From: Panulirus ornatus
Lineage: Eukaryota > Arthropoda > Malacostraca > Decapoda > Palinuridae
Reading direction: 5' to 3'
Length of the DNA stretch: 64,000 nt
Assembly (NCBI RefSeq): GCF_036320965.1
Contig: NC_092248.1
Span: forward strand, 26,325,820 to 26,389,819
Shown here: in pieces, positions 44,925-57,368 of the stretch
Numbering within the stretch: the stretch's first letter is position 1
Layout: each line of letters opens with the position of its first letter
The notes under the pieces: model-generated
Databases searched by the model: none
Seen by the model: the letters and a program-made list of their open reading frames with translations, nothing else
Told to the model about the DNA's origin: nothing
Made by a program: the position numbers and the translations under genes

Positions 44925-47574
44925 ATAGTGGGAGCTGGTATGTGGATAGTGTGAGTTGGTATGTGGATAGTGGGAGCTGGTATGTGGATAGTGGGAGTTG
45001 GTATGTGGATAGTGGGAGCTGGTATGTGGATAGTGGGAGTTGGTATGTGGATAGTGGGAGCTGGTATGTGGATAGTGGGAGTTGGTATGTGGATAGTGGG
45101 AGTTGGTATGTGGATAGTGGGAGTTGGTATGTGGATAGTGGGAGCTGGTATGTGGATAGTGGGAGTTGGTATGTGGATAGTGGGAGCTGGTATGTGGATA
45201 GTGGGAGTTGGTATGTGGATAGTGGGAGCTGGTATGTGGATAGTGGGAGTTGGTATGTGGATAGTGGGAGTTGGAATGTGGATAGTGGGAGTTGGTATGT
45301 GGATAGTGGGAGTTGGTATGTGGATAGTGGGAGTTGGTATGTGGATAGTGGGAGTTGGTATGTGGATAGTGGGAGTTGGTATGTGGATAGTGGGAGTTGG
45401 TATGTGGATAGTGGGAGTTGGTATGTGGATAGTGGAGTTGGTATGTGGATAGTGGGAGTTGGTATGTGGATAGTGGGAGTTGGTATGTGGATAGTGGGAG
45501 TTGGTATGTGGATAGTGGGAGCTGGTATGTGGATAGTGGGAGTTGGTATGTGGATAGTGGGAGCTGGTATGTGGATAGTGGGAGCTGGTATGTGGATAGT
45601 GGGAGTTGGTATGTGGATAGTGGGAGTTGGTATGTGGATAGTGGAGTTGGTATGTGGATAGTGGGAGCTTGGTATGTGGATAGTGGGAGTTGGTATGTTG
45701 GATAGTGGGAGTTGGTATGTGGATAGTGGGAGCTGGTATGTGGATAGTGGGAGTTGGTATGTGGATAGTGGGAGCTGGTATGTGGATAGTGGGAGTTGGT
45801 ATGTGGATAGTGGGAGTTGGTATGTGGATAAGTGGGAGCTGGTATGTGGATAGTGGGAGTTGGTATGTGGATAGTGGGAGTTGGTATGTGGATAGTGGGA
45901 GCTTGGTAAGTGGATAGTGGGAGTTGGTATGTGGATAGTGGGAGCTTGGTATGTGGATAGTGGGAGTGGTATGTGGATAGTGGGAGCTTGGTATGTGGAT
46001 AGTGGGAGCTGGTATGTGGATAGTGGGAGTTGGTATGTGGATAGTGGGAGTTGGTATGTGGATAGTGGGAGGGAAGGGTTGGTATGTGGATAGTGGAGAT
46101 GGTATGTGGATAGTGGGAGCTGGTATGTGGATAGTGGGAGCTGGTATGTGGATAGTGGGAGCTGGTATGTGGATAGTGGGAGCTGGTATGTGGATAGTGG
46201 GAGCTGGTATGTGGATAGTGGGAGATGGATAGTGGGAGTTGGTATGTGGATAGTGGGAGCTGGTATGTGGATAGTGGGAGCTGGTATGTGGATAGTGGGA
46301 GCTGGTATGTGGATAGTGGGAGTTGGTATGTGGATAGTGGGAGCTGGTATGTTGATAGTGGGAGCTGGTATGTGGATAGTGGGAGTTGGTATGTGGATAG
46401 TGGGAGTTGGTATGTGGATAGTGGGAGTTGGTATGTGGATAGTGGGAGCTGGTATGTGGATAGTGGGAGCTGGTATGTGGATAGTGGGAGCTGGTATGTG
46501 GATAGTGGGAGCTGGTATGTGGATAGTGGGAGCTGGTATGTGGATAGTGGGAGCTGGTATGTGGATAGTGGGAGCTGGTATGTGGATAGTGGGAGCTGGT
46601 ATGTGGATAGTGGGAGCTGGTATGTGGATAGTGGGAGCTGGTATGTGGATAGTGGGAGCTGGTATGTGGATAGTGGGAGCTGGTATGTGGATAGTGGGAG
46701 CTGGTATGTGGATAGTGGGAGTTGGTATGTGGATAGTGGGAGTTGGTATGTGGATAGTGGGAGTTGGTATGTGGATAGTGGGAGTTGGTATGTGGATAGT
46801 GGGAGTTGGTATGTGGATAGTGGGAGTTGGTATGTGGATAGTGGGAGTTGGTATGTGGATAGTGGGAGTTGGTATGTGGATAGTGGGAGCTGGTATGTGG
46901 ATAGTGGGAGTTGGTATGTGGATAGTGGGAGTTGGAATGTGGATAGTGGGAGTTGGTATGTGGATAGTGGGAGTTGGTATGTGGATAGTGGGAGTTGGTA
47001 TGTGGATAGTGGGAGTTGGTATGTGGATAGTGGGAGTTGGTATGTGGATAGTGGGAGTTGGTATATGGATAGTGGGAGTTGGTATGTGGATAGTGGGAGT
47101 TGGTATGTGGATAGTGGGAGCTGGTATGTGGATAGTGGGAGTTGGTATGTGGATAGTGGGAGCTGGTATGTGGATAGTGGGAGCTGGTATGTGGATAGTG
47201 GGAGTTGGTATGTGGATAGTGGGAGTTGGTATGTGGATAGTGGGAGCTGGTATGTGGATAGTGGAAGTTGGTATGTGGATAGTGGGAGCTGGTATGTGGA
47301 TAGTGGGAGCTGGTATGTGGATAGTGGGAGTTGGTATGTGGATAGTGGGAGCTGGTATGTGGATAGTGGGAGCTGGTATGTGGATAGTGGGAGTTGGTAT
47401 GTGGATAGTGGGAGCTGGTATGTGGATAGTGGGAGCTGGTATGTGGATAGTGGGAGTTGGTATGTGGATAGTGGGAGCTGGTATGTGGATAGTGGGAGCT
47501 GGTATGTGGATAGTGGGAGCTGGTATGTGGATAGTGGGAGTTGATATGTGGATAGTGGGAGCTGGTATGTGGAT
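44925..47574. repeat. 21-bp minisatellite, about 126 units
   Basis: The unit is 'ggtatgtggatagtgggagt' + 't', with a C/T variant ('agctgg' or 'agttgg'). It is about 2.65 kb long, with clean period at both ends and many single-base indels between about 45430 and 46240. Open frames exceeding 1000 codons on the minus strand (PHTSSHY repeats) and over 500 on the plus strand (SWYVDSG, GMWIVGA) are products of the period. Confidence 0.98.
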
Positions 47575-48015
47575 AGAAGGTAAACATAAGAAACTGGGAA
47601 AGGTAACTGGATGGAAGGAGAAGGAGTCTGGCCTGGTCTTTGAGTGAGAGGAGTTGTTTTTGTAGAAGAGGGAGATGACTCGGAGATATAAAGACTGGGA
47701 TGTAAAAAGAGGTGTTACAGTGGTGGAGGAGCGAAGAAAATATTCGGATGAGAGAGGCAGCGTTACAACTGACAGCAAACGACACATAAGTGCGACATGA
47801 ACGAAGGCATAACGACTGGTTATGAAATTTGTAGACTAAGAGGAAAGCTTCCTGTCCAGCTGTAGCTTAGTAAACTTTTCTTTATGATTTTTGTTTTCAT
47901 GTTGCTGGAGAATAAGTGAGAAGTCATATTGTTGGATTTTCTTAACTTTTTATTTTTGTGTTAAACTCTGAGGCAAAATTGTGTGTGCACAGGATGAGTA
48001 TTGATCCATAAAAGA
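47575..48015. other. Intron sequence, nothing recognised
   Basis: Unique AT-rich sequence between two arrays. Confidence 0.5.
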
Positions 48016-48290
48016 ACCATCATCAGTATACCAGCCAACTCTCAGACCATCATCAGTATACCAGCCAACTCTCAGACCATCATCAGCATACCAGCCAACT
48101 CTCAGACCATCATCAGTATACCAGCCAACTCTCAGACCATCATCAGTATACCAGCCAACTCTCAGACCATCATCAGTATACCAGCCAACTCTCAGACCAA
48201 CATCAGCATACCAGCCAACTCTCAGACCATCATCAGTATACCAGCCAACTCTCAGACCATCATCAGCATACCAGCCAACTCCCAGTTCGT
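48016..48290. repeat. 30-bp minisatellite, 9 units
   Basis: Unit 'accatcatcagtataccagc' + 'caactctcag', repeated every 30 bp from 48016. Confidence 0.97.
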
Positions 48291-48344
48291 TATCAGCATA
48301 TGTACCAGGCAACACCAGGAACTATTATCAGTATATCAGCCAAC

Positions 48345-48775
48345 ACCCAGAACCGTCACCAGTATACCAGTCAACACCCAAGGTCATCACCAGTATACCA
48401 GTCAACACCCAAGGTCATCACCAGTATACCAGTCAACACCCAAGGTCATCACCAGTATACCATTCATCACCCAAGGTCATCACCAGTATACCATTCATCA
48501 CCCAAGGTCATCACCAGTATACCATTCATCACCCAAGGTCATCACCAGTATACCATTCATCACCCAAGGTTATCACCAGTATACCAGTCAACACCCAAGG
48601 TCATCACCAGTATACCAGTCAACACCCAAGGTCATCACCAGTATACCATTCATCACCCAAGGTCATCACCAGTATACCAGTCAACACCCAAGGTCATCAC
48701 CAGTATACCATTCATCACCCAAGGTCATCACCAGTATACCAGCAACGGCCCCAGTCGTCACCAGTATACCAGCCG
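48345..48775. repeat. 31-bp minisatellite, about 13 units
   Basis: The unit is 'ggtcatcaccagtatacca' + 'gtcaacacccaa' or 'ttcatcacccaa' (period 31; e.g. 48382 and 48413). It is clearly related to the preceding 30-bp array, sharing the 'agtatacca' core, but has one extra base per unit. Confidence 0.96.
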
Positions 48776-48820
48776 ACACATGACACAATGTAGGCAACGC
48801 GCGGTGCTGCTGCTGCGGTC

Positions 48821-49265
48821 GTGTACGTTCCTGGCTGAGGTGAGGTTCTCAGGCTTCGTGTACGTTCCTGGCTGAGGTGAGGTTCCCAGGGTTCGTGTAC
48901 GTTCCTGGCTGAGGTGAGGTTCCCAGGGTTCGTGTACGTTCCTGGCTGAGGTGAGGTTCCCAGGGTTCGTGTACGTTCCTGGCTGAGGTGAGGTTCTCAG
49001 GGTTCGTGTACGTTCCTGGCTGAGGTGAGGTTCTCAGGGTTCGTGTACGTTCCTGGCTGAGGTGAGGTTCCCAGGGTTCGTGTACGTTCCTGGCTGAGGT
49101 GAGGTTCTCAGGCTTCGTGTACGTTCCTGGCTGAGGTGAGGTTCCCAGGGTTCGTGTACGTTCCTGGCTGAGGTGAGGTTCCCAGGGTTCGTGTACGTTC
49201 CTGGCTGAGGTGAGGTTCCCAGGGTTCGTGTACGTTCCTGGCTGAGGTGAGGTTCTCAGGGTTCG
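48821..49265. repeat. 37-bp minisatellite, 12 units, ending on exon 2
   Basis: Each unit is 'gtgtacgttcctggctgagg' + 'tgaggttcccagggttc', starting at 48821 and 48858 and repeating every 37 bp. The last unit runs into the proposed linker exon at 49260, so its 'ttctcag' is the exon's splice acceptor. Confidence 0.97.
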
Positions 49266-49361
49266 TGGTGTTGATGAAGGTGCCAGAGAGCACGGGGTTC
49301 CGCGGCAAGACCCACGCCACATCGACGCTTGGGATCTGGGGAAACCTAAACTATAATGAAA
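49260..49361 (+). CDS. dpr-like gene, exon 2: linker between signal peptide and Ig domain 1
   Basis: The exon starts after 'gaggttctcag' (49249-49259) and ends before a consensus donor gtaagt (49362-49367). It is 102 nt, phase 1 on both sides. With the G from exon 1 and the GT of exon 3, the frame is open: FVVLMKVPESTGFRGKTHAT then STLGIWGNLNYNE. Base composition is GC-richer than the surrounding intron. I do not recognise the peptide itself. It is supported by phase fit, splice sites and position before the Ig exon. Being symmetric, it could be skipped without breaking the frame. It directly abuts the 37-bp minisatellite, which has copied its acceptor. A pseudo-exon is possible. Confidence 0.5.
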
Positions 49362-49445
49362 GTAAGTTCTTTCCAATCATCCAAACCTGTATGCTCTTAT
49401 ATTATTGCCATGTTAAGAGTTATCTACCAGTAACATCATCTATAA

Positions 49446-49486
<41 letters not shown>

Positions 49487-49980
49487 TGATTCCTGCTTGT
49501 TCACTAGGGAAGGGAGTGTGTGTATATTTGTGACAAAATATCTTTGCATCAATATAAACCTCGATATGTGTATATACATGTGTTTAAAAATGTATATTAG
49601 ATATTTTTCCACGTAAATAGCTATCATGAATCATTTCGAATTACCATATCAATCCAAACTTATTTGGTATGATGACCCCACCTCGTATTTTCATCTTGTT
49701 TATCCCAGATGAATCTAAATATTGAAAATCATTTATGCAATATGAAAAACAATATTCACCCTAAATGTTCCTGGATGGATATAGGGTGTGGAAACTGTGC
49801 CAGGATAAACTCATCTATCATGACCAATTATTTAAAACAATTACTTTTTTTGTTGTTGTTGATAGAAATGAAGCAAATAGTGAGAAAAAGAACAAGTGTT
49901 TAACAATCACTGCTCTGAAACATGCTAAATACTGCACTACCAATAGATAGCATAGCAACGGAATGGAGCAATTGAAGCCT
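49362..49980. other. Start of intron 2, with (TG)n at 49449-49484
   Basis: Consensus donor followed by unique AT-rich sequence with one TG microsatellite of about 18 units; nothing else recognised. Confidence 0.55.
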
Positions 49981-49984
49981 CACA

Positions 49985-51640
49985 CCGCTCTGCATGAGAA
50001 CACCGCTATGCATGAGAACACTGCTCTGAATGAGAACCCCGCTCTGCATGAGAACACCGCTATGCATGAGAACACCGCTCTGCATGAGAACACCGCTCTG
50101 CATGAGAACCCCGCTATGCATGAGAACACTGCTCTGCATGAGAACACCGCTGTGCATGAGAACACTGCTCTGCATGAGAACATCGCTCTGCATGAGAACC
50201 TCGCTCTGCATGAGAACCCCGCTCTGCATGAGAACACCGCTATGCATGAGAACACCGCTCTGCATGAGAACCCCGCTCTGCATGAGAACCCCGCTATGCA
50301 TGAGAACACTGCTCTGCATGAGAACCCCGCTGTGCATGAGAGCACCGCTCTGCATGAGAACCCCGCTCTGCATGAGAACCCCGCTCTGCATGAGAACACC
50401 GCTCTGCATGAGGACACCGCTCTGCATGAGAACCCCGCTCTGCATGAGAACACCGCTCTGCATGAGAACACCGCTATGCATGAGAACACTGCTCTGCATG
50501 AGAACACCGCTGTGCATGAGAACACTGCTCTGCATGAGAACATCGCTCTGCATGAGAACCTCGCTCTGCATGAGAACCCCGCTCTGCATGAGAACACCGC
50601 TATGCATGAGAACACCGCTCTGCATGAGAACCCCGCTCTGCATGAGAACCCCGCTATGCATGAGAACACTGCTCTGCATGAGAACACCGCTGTGCATGAG
50701 AGCACCGCTCTGCATGAGAACCCCGCTCTGCATGAGAACCCCGCTCTGCATGAGAACCCCGCTCTGCATGAGAACACCGATCTGCATGAGAACCCCGCTC
50801 TGCATGAGAACACCGCTCTGCATGAGAACCCCGCTATGCATGAGAACCCCGCTCTGCATGAGAACACCGCTCTGCATGAGAACCCCGCTCTGCATGAGAA
50901 CACCGCTCTGCATGAGAACCCCGCTATGCATGAGAACACCGCTCTGCATGAGAACACCGCTCTGCATGAGAACACCGCTCTGCATGAGAACCCCGCTATG
51001 CATGAGAACCCCGCTCTGCATGAGAACACCGCTGTGCATGAGAACCCCGCTCTGCATGAGAACACCGCTCTGCATGAGAACCCCGCTATGCATGAGAACC
51101 CCGCTTTGCATGAGAACACCGCTCTGCATGAGGACACCGCTCTGCATGAGAACCCCGCTATGCATGAGAACCCCGCTCTGCATGAGAACACCGCTGTGCA
51201 TGAGAACACCGCTGTGCATGAGAACCCCGCTCTGCATGAGAACACCGCTCTGCATGAGAACACCGCTCTGCATGAGAACCCCGCTATGCATGAGAACCCC
51301 GCTCTGCATGAGAACACCGCTCTGCATGAGAACCCCGCTCTGCATGAGAACACCGCTCTGCATGAGAACCCCGCTATGCATGAGAACACCGCTCTGCATG
51401 AGAACCCCGCTCTGCATGAGAACACCGCTCTGCATGAGAACCCCGCTATGCATGAGAACACTGCTCTGCATGAGAACACCGCTGTGCATGAGAACACCGC
51501 TCTGCATGAGAACCCCGCTCTGCATGAGAACACCGCTGTGCATGAGAACACCGCTATGCATGAGAACCCCGCTCTGCATGAGAACACCGCTCTGCATGAG
51601 AACCCCGCTATGCATGAGAACCCCGCTCTGCATGTGAAGA
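49985..51640. repeat. 18-bp minisatellite, about 92 units, with a 360-bp internal duplication
   Basis: The unit is 'catgagaaccccgctctg', varying at 'aacacc/aacccc' and 'ctg/atg/gtg'. Positions 50041-50400 and 50401-50760 are almost identical in their order of variants (e.g. the rows at 50161 and 50521 match base for base), so a 20-unit block was duplicated. The period keeps four long frames open (HENTAL, MRTPLC, HSGVLMQ and FSCRAG repeats); these are not genes. Confidence 0.98.
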
Positions 51641-52300
51641 TATAAATGAAGAACTGCTTGGAGGGTGAAAATGATATGCAGTTCATAACAAGAGCGTAAC
51701 AGCAGGAATATAAGTAAGAAAAAGCGTATTGGCAACAGATGTTAGAGATATACTGAAGTGGAGTAAGGCCAGCAAGTGGGGAAAGAAAACTGGAAAACAA
51801 AGTTAGCGTAGAAACTCAGGAGAGAAAATCGTCACGTTGAAGAAACATTGAAAAAAAGTATGACGAATATTTGAGTGGAAATTCCAGAGCTGTCACTATA
51901 CAACAGTTGCTGGTGAGAAGCGAGAACTGGTGATGTGGACGGGAACAGAAAGGAAAACTGAAAATGATTATTGACTGTGTTGGAGAAACGACACTACTAC
52001 ATCTGCTGACATATGAAGGTGAAGAGTGACCTACCGAGATGATGAAGAGGTAGTAGACGTAACTGTGAGAAACGATAGACAAGAGAACTGATTAATGAAC
52101 TGTGTAGTAAGACTGGACCGGTCACAATGAGGCTGGAACTTACTAGACTATTTGGTTTGGTTTTAAGATTGTATATGACCGGCATAAGAACAGGAATTGT
52201 ACAGACTGGCACAGTGCTACTTCTAACATTGGTAGGAGGAGACATCTGAAAAAATAGATACGGCTATGAGGAAGGAGCATGAGAGAGATCGTGGAATATC
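51641..52300. other. Intron sequence, nothing recognised
   Basis: Unique sequence, only short open frames. Confidence 0.5.
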
Positions 52301-53340
<1,040 letters not shown>

Positions 53341-53371
53341 AACAACTTAACTTCTTCATCCCACCACTCAC

Positions 53372-53640
53372 TACTCATTCTCCCACCTTTGTAATGCCAC
53401 ATGCATCTCTTGCACATGCCATCACTGCTTCCCTAAATACATTCCCTTCCTTACCCAGTCCCCTCATATCATTTGCTCTCGCCTTTTGCCATTTTCCATT
53501 CAATCTCTCCTGGTACTTCTTCACACAAGTCTCCTTTCCGACTTTACTTACTTTCACCACTCTCTTCTCCCCGACATTCTCTTTTCTTTTTCGAAAACCT
53601 CTATAAATCTTCTCCCCACCTCTGAACTCTCCTCCACTCA
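53372..53640 (-). mobile_element. Diverged relative of the RTE-like LINE, fragment K
   Basis: The minus-strand frame reads RGFRKRKENVGEKRVVKVSK, VGKETCVKKYQERLNGKWQK and NVFREAVMACARDACGITKV. It aligns with the linker of copies A, C and E (FQKRRVNVGVKRVVRVSELG, KETCVRKYQERL, DVFRESVMDCAKDACGMRRV). Identity is clearly lower than among the other copies, so this is an older copy or a sister family. Confidence 0.82.
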
Positions 53641-56600
53641 GATTTTGCCTAATTAGTTTAAGAGCTGGATTTGCCTGGTGTCTTGGATTAGATATTTTCA
53701 CCTATTCGTGCCCCTCCTCCTCCTCCACCTTCCACTATTGTTATTAATACTTCTAGAACACATCTCCTGGGAACATGAGACTTATATTGTTTTTTGTTTT
53801 TTTTCCAAGTACCTCCCTCATGGATCGCGACACAGGCAAGTACAATGAACACCAGATAAAGTATGCAGCAAGATCCAGAGTGTTAGATAATGGGAGTGGA
53901 GGCCTTCAAGATGCAGGGTGTTTCCGCGCCATACTCAGTGAAACCCTTTACAAAAAAGTTTTAGATGTTGTTCTTATGAAAGGATCTAATGAGTATAAAT
54001 ATCAGTTGTTATTTTCTATTTATACTGTGATTTTTTTTTGTAAATAAAGCTGCTTCAAAAACGTAGCGCTTTTGAAAAGTGAAATAACTATTATTGTTCT
54101 GACTCTTCTGCACAGGTATCCGTAGACAATGGTACCAATGTATGCACAGGTATCCGTAGACAATGGTACCAATGTATACCAGATAAGTGTTTGAAGAGGT
54201 TCAGACAACCAAGGAATGCGTTTTGAGTTCTCCTGGAACTCGTTGCCATCCAGACATTTTCACTCCCGCCCAAATTTACTACGAGTCAAGCGATGACAGT
54301 CTTCATAAATCTCCCTGAAACCCAGTATGGCTCTAGTTCTCCTGAAATGCCTCACAAACCTCCATGGTCTCTTAGTTTGTTTGTGTTGAAAAGCCATGTT
54401 TGCTTTCATCAATGACGAAATTTTCGGGAGAAAGGCTCAGTATTCATCCATTTGACTTGGAGCGTGTTTCTTGAATTCTTGTTTAATCAATAATAAAGAA
54501 ATAAGTTTTGGATTGACAATATAATCTCTCTGTCCACGTCCTACCCTCCAGATCTGTGACGCTTGACCACGAACGACTACGTAAGACCACGAACGACTAC
54601 GTAAATCTTCCAACCTTCCATCTAAGACCACGACATTATCCCGGCATTCATTGTAAACTCCTGGCATTCTCCTTTTTGTACCTATATATCAGGTGTAATC
54701 TCTTCCTATCCACGAATTCTTTCGTGTCAATCACGAATTTCCAGACTTATATCATATAATACAACTTGATCTTTAGAATCATTAATATATCGCGCACACC
54801 TGTAGATCCCAGTCCTCAGTATCTATCAATCAGCAACATACCGTAAGCATTTCCAATGATATACCTTTTCAGTCAGAATCCATGTATAAGTTCATCATTC
54901 CCTAAACAATTATCGTCACAAGTAAACGATCAGTCGTGATGTATACTATATATATCTCTACAGTCGCTATCGCTGTAAACTCTGGTTTACTGAGCTTGTG
55001 TCTAGTCTCGTGTAAACCCCCTGGCGACATTTTCCTGCATTTTGAGCCACTGTATGTAACTATCAGCTTGACAAGCTCAAACACAAGTCTAGATTTGATA
55101 TAATGATATAATCTCCGGTGTAACAGGTAAACTTCTGTACTCTTTCTAAGTGTCATCTCGTAACGGAAATTTCCGTACCGTCCTAACGTTATCTTGTAAC
55201 CAAAACACTTTTGAACCAGACCATAGTTTCCCCTTAAATCCCAGCCACCTATGTAATTACCCATTTTTTTGTAGTTCTTGAAATTCCCCCAAATTTCTAC
55301 AACACCGCCTTCCCCAGTTGGGTCCTGTTAACGTTTTTATATTGCAGGAGTTTATTGGGTTCCGTGCTTGCGAGAAAAGGGTAACGAAGGATTTCAAAGT
55401 ATTTCTTTTTTTACTGACTGTTGTTTAACTGTTGCTCTTCACTACTAAGAGGCAGAAGACGAGTCTGTGTTTATGTCTGTTGATAAATCATGTATATCTA
55501 TATCTTATGTGTGCTTGTGTATGTTTGTGTAAACATCAAGAAACGACCAAAAAAGAAAAAGACCCAAAGTCAGACAGAAAATAATGGTGAACGTATATGT
55601 AAGATCAGCCATCGTAGCCTGGATATTTGTTATCTAGGTTTGCGGTAAAGAGAGTGAATGTACGACTGTCAGCGCAACTGTGTTCCAACTGAAAAGAATG
55701 ACGAACAACTGGAAAGTAATACTTACTGTTATGCACACGGCTGACGGTGAGGTTGGCTCAGTATCTGCAGCTGGATGGTTGTGTACCTGCAGCTAGATGG
55801 TTCAACATTTGCAGCTGGGAGGTTTAATGTGTGCATCTGAAGTATATGCTCCGACAGCAATTGTTGTCTCGTGTCCTTTTCAAGGTGCTGGACAGCCCAG
55901 AGGAGTACTGATGTATGATTTTGTAAAGTCAGGAGGAACGGATGGCATATCACGAAGAATTGCATTGAGAATCACTCAGAATGAGTTTTATTTCTTTACC
56001 TCTTTTACATCTGGAACATCATGCCATTCAACACTTCTGACTTTAAACGACTGCTGAAATCCGTCGAACTTGAGAGAAATGCTTTTACCTTCTATGGTCT
56101 ACAATCATAGTGTAAAACAAGGTCATCTTCACCTGTATAGTTTATTCTGTAAAAAAGAAGAAAATTACAACAGTGAAGAACATATATAAACCTTTACCCC
56201 CCCTCCCTCTCCCCCGGAAGTATGTAATGAATCACTGATGGCTGGCATGACCGGAGGCTGAATTACTCAAGTCAGTTCGTGTGTGTTCAGGGACCTGAGG
56301 CTAAACCTTCCTGGGGAAAGCAGCAACAGTTTCTGTGATCATCTCACGATCAGATCAAGTGCTGTGCAATGATCACTTGTCATATAATTACCGAATTTCG
56401 GTGTCGTTATGCCAGTAAGTGCATAATGTAGCTGCATAATGTGTTAGTGACATAATCAGAGGTTCCACAGTGCATCTCCCTGTAATTATGATTTTCTTCT
56501 GAATGAGCTAAATTCCTGACTTACAGCACAAGGCTTGCTGCTGAGAGTGTGTTCATGATGACAGCGCCATCACAGTACGCCATTACCAGCTACTGGAGTT

Positions 56601-57368
56601 TCACTGCCTGTTGTAGAAAACGCAAAGACGAGTTTACTTTGCATCAGTGCTGAAGGTTTAGAAGTAATCCCTGAAAACCTTCAAGTATAAGGCTTTCCCA
56701 TTTTGCTCTGCCTCAGCACATCAGTTTTACGCTAACACACATTGACTGCCTCACAGGGGCTCCTGCACTCAGCTTTAAGCTTAGTTGTCTTATTCATCAG
56801 CTGGTCAGAACTGACTGCTACCATCACCAACCTCTCATGCTTCCTGAGAGACTTTTGGTCTTGGATTTGTGAATTAAGTCAAAGTAAAGATTGTCAGATT
56901 AACAAATGCTAAACCTTCCAGCCATAGAGCTGGATTTTGTTTCTGAGCAAGACTCCAAATTAGCTTTGTGCTACATAATGTTTCGTAAAGTTTGTATGTG
57001 GAACCCTTAACCAGTGGCTGCGAAGATACACAAGGATTGGGTTATGCTTTACCCACAAGTTCCTTGGGTCAACTTAAAGATCCCGTAACACGCCAGCCTA
57101 TCATGGCAGCGAGACTGGTATACAGTTTCAGTTCCAATGATTTTTGCTGGATTCCGTCCCCTACCACTGAAGTCTCGACAACACGTTTTCTTAACGTGAC
57201 TGAAGAGTTGTTTCCACTCATGTGGAAAGAATACAACAAGAACTTGAAACTTATTTGTTAGCCGGTGACGCAGGTGGTCTTTTGAATTTCGACATCTAGA
57301 AAGAATGAAGTGATACTCCTGGGAACTAGCAGAGCTGGAAATGACTGAGGGTCTTATTCAAAAACTCG
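53641..57368. other. Intron sequence; 34-bp duplication at 54111-54178
   Basis: Mostly unique. 'gcacaggtatccgtagacaa' + 'tggtaccaatgtat' occurs twice in tandem (54111-54178). A short decayed repeat ('gcagctggatggtt'-like) lies at 55760-55840. An 89-codon open frame at 56992-57261 (SSLGQLKDPVTRQPIMAARL) is not obviously low-complexity but matches no family I recognise. Confidence 0.5.

Noticed and set aside
44690..47787. Open frames of more than 1000 codons (PHTNSHY repeats) that look like repetitive structural proteins
   Set aside because: They exist only because the 21-bp unit is a multiple of three and lacks stops; several overlapping frames on both strands are equally open and indels break them mid-array.
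48016..49265. Regular arrays that could be mistaken for a CRISPR array
   Set aside because: Units are contiguous without distinct spacers, and the sequence is clearly eukaryotic.
49900..51800. Four overlapping 535-611 codon frames (HENTAL, MRTPLC, HSGVLMQ, FSCRAG repeats)
   Set aside because: All follow from an 18-bp tandem repeat without stops; none has unique flanking coding sequence.
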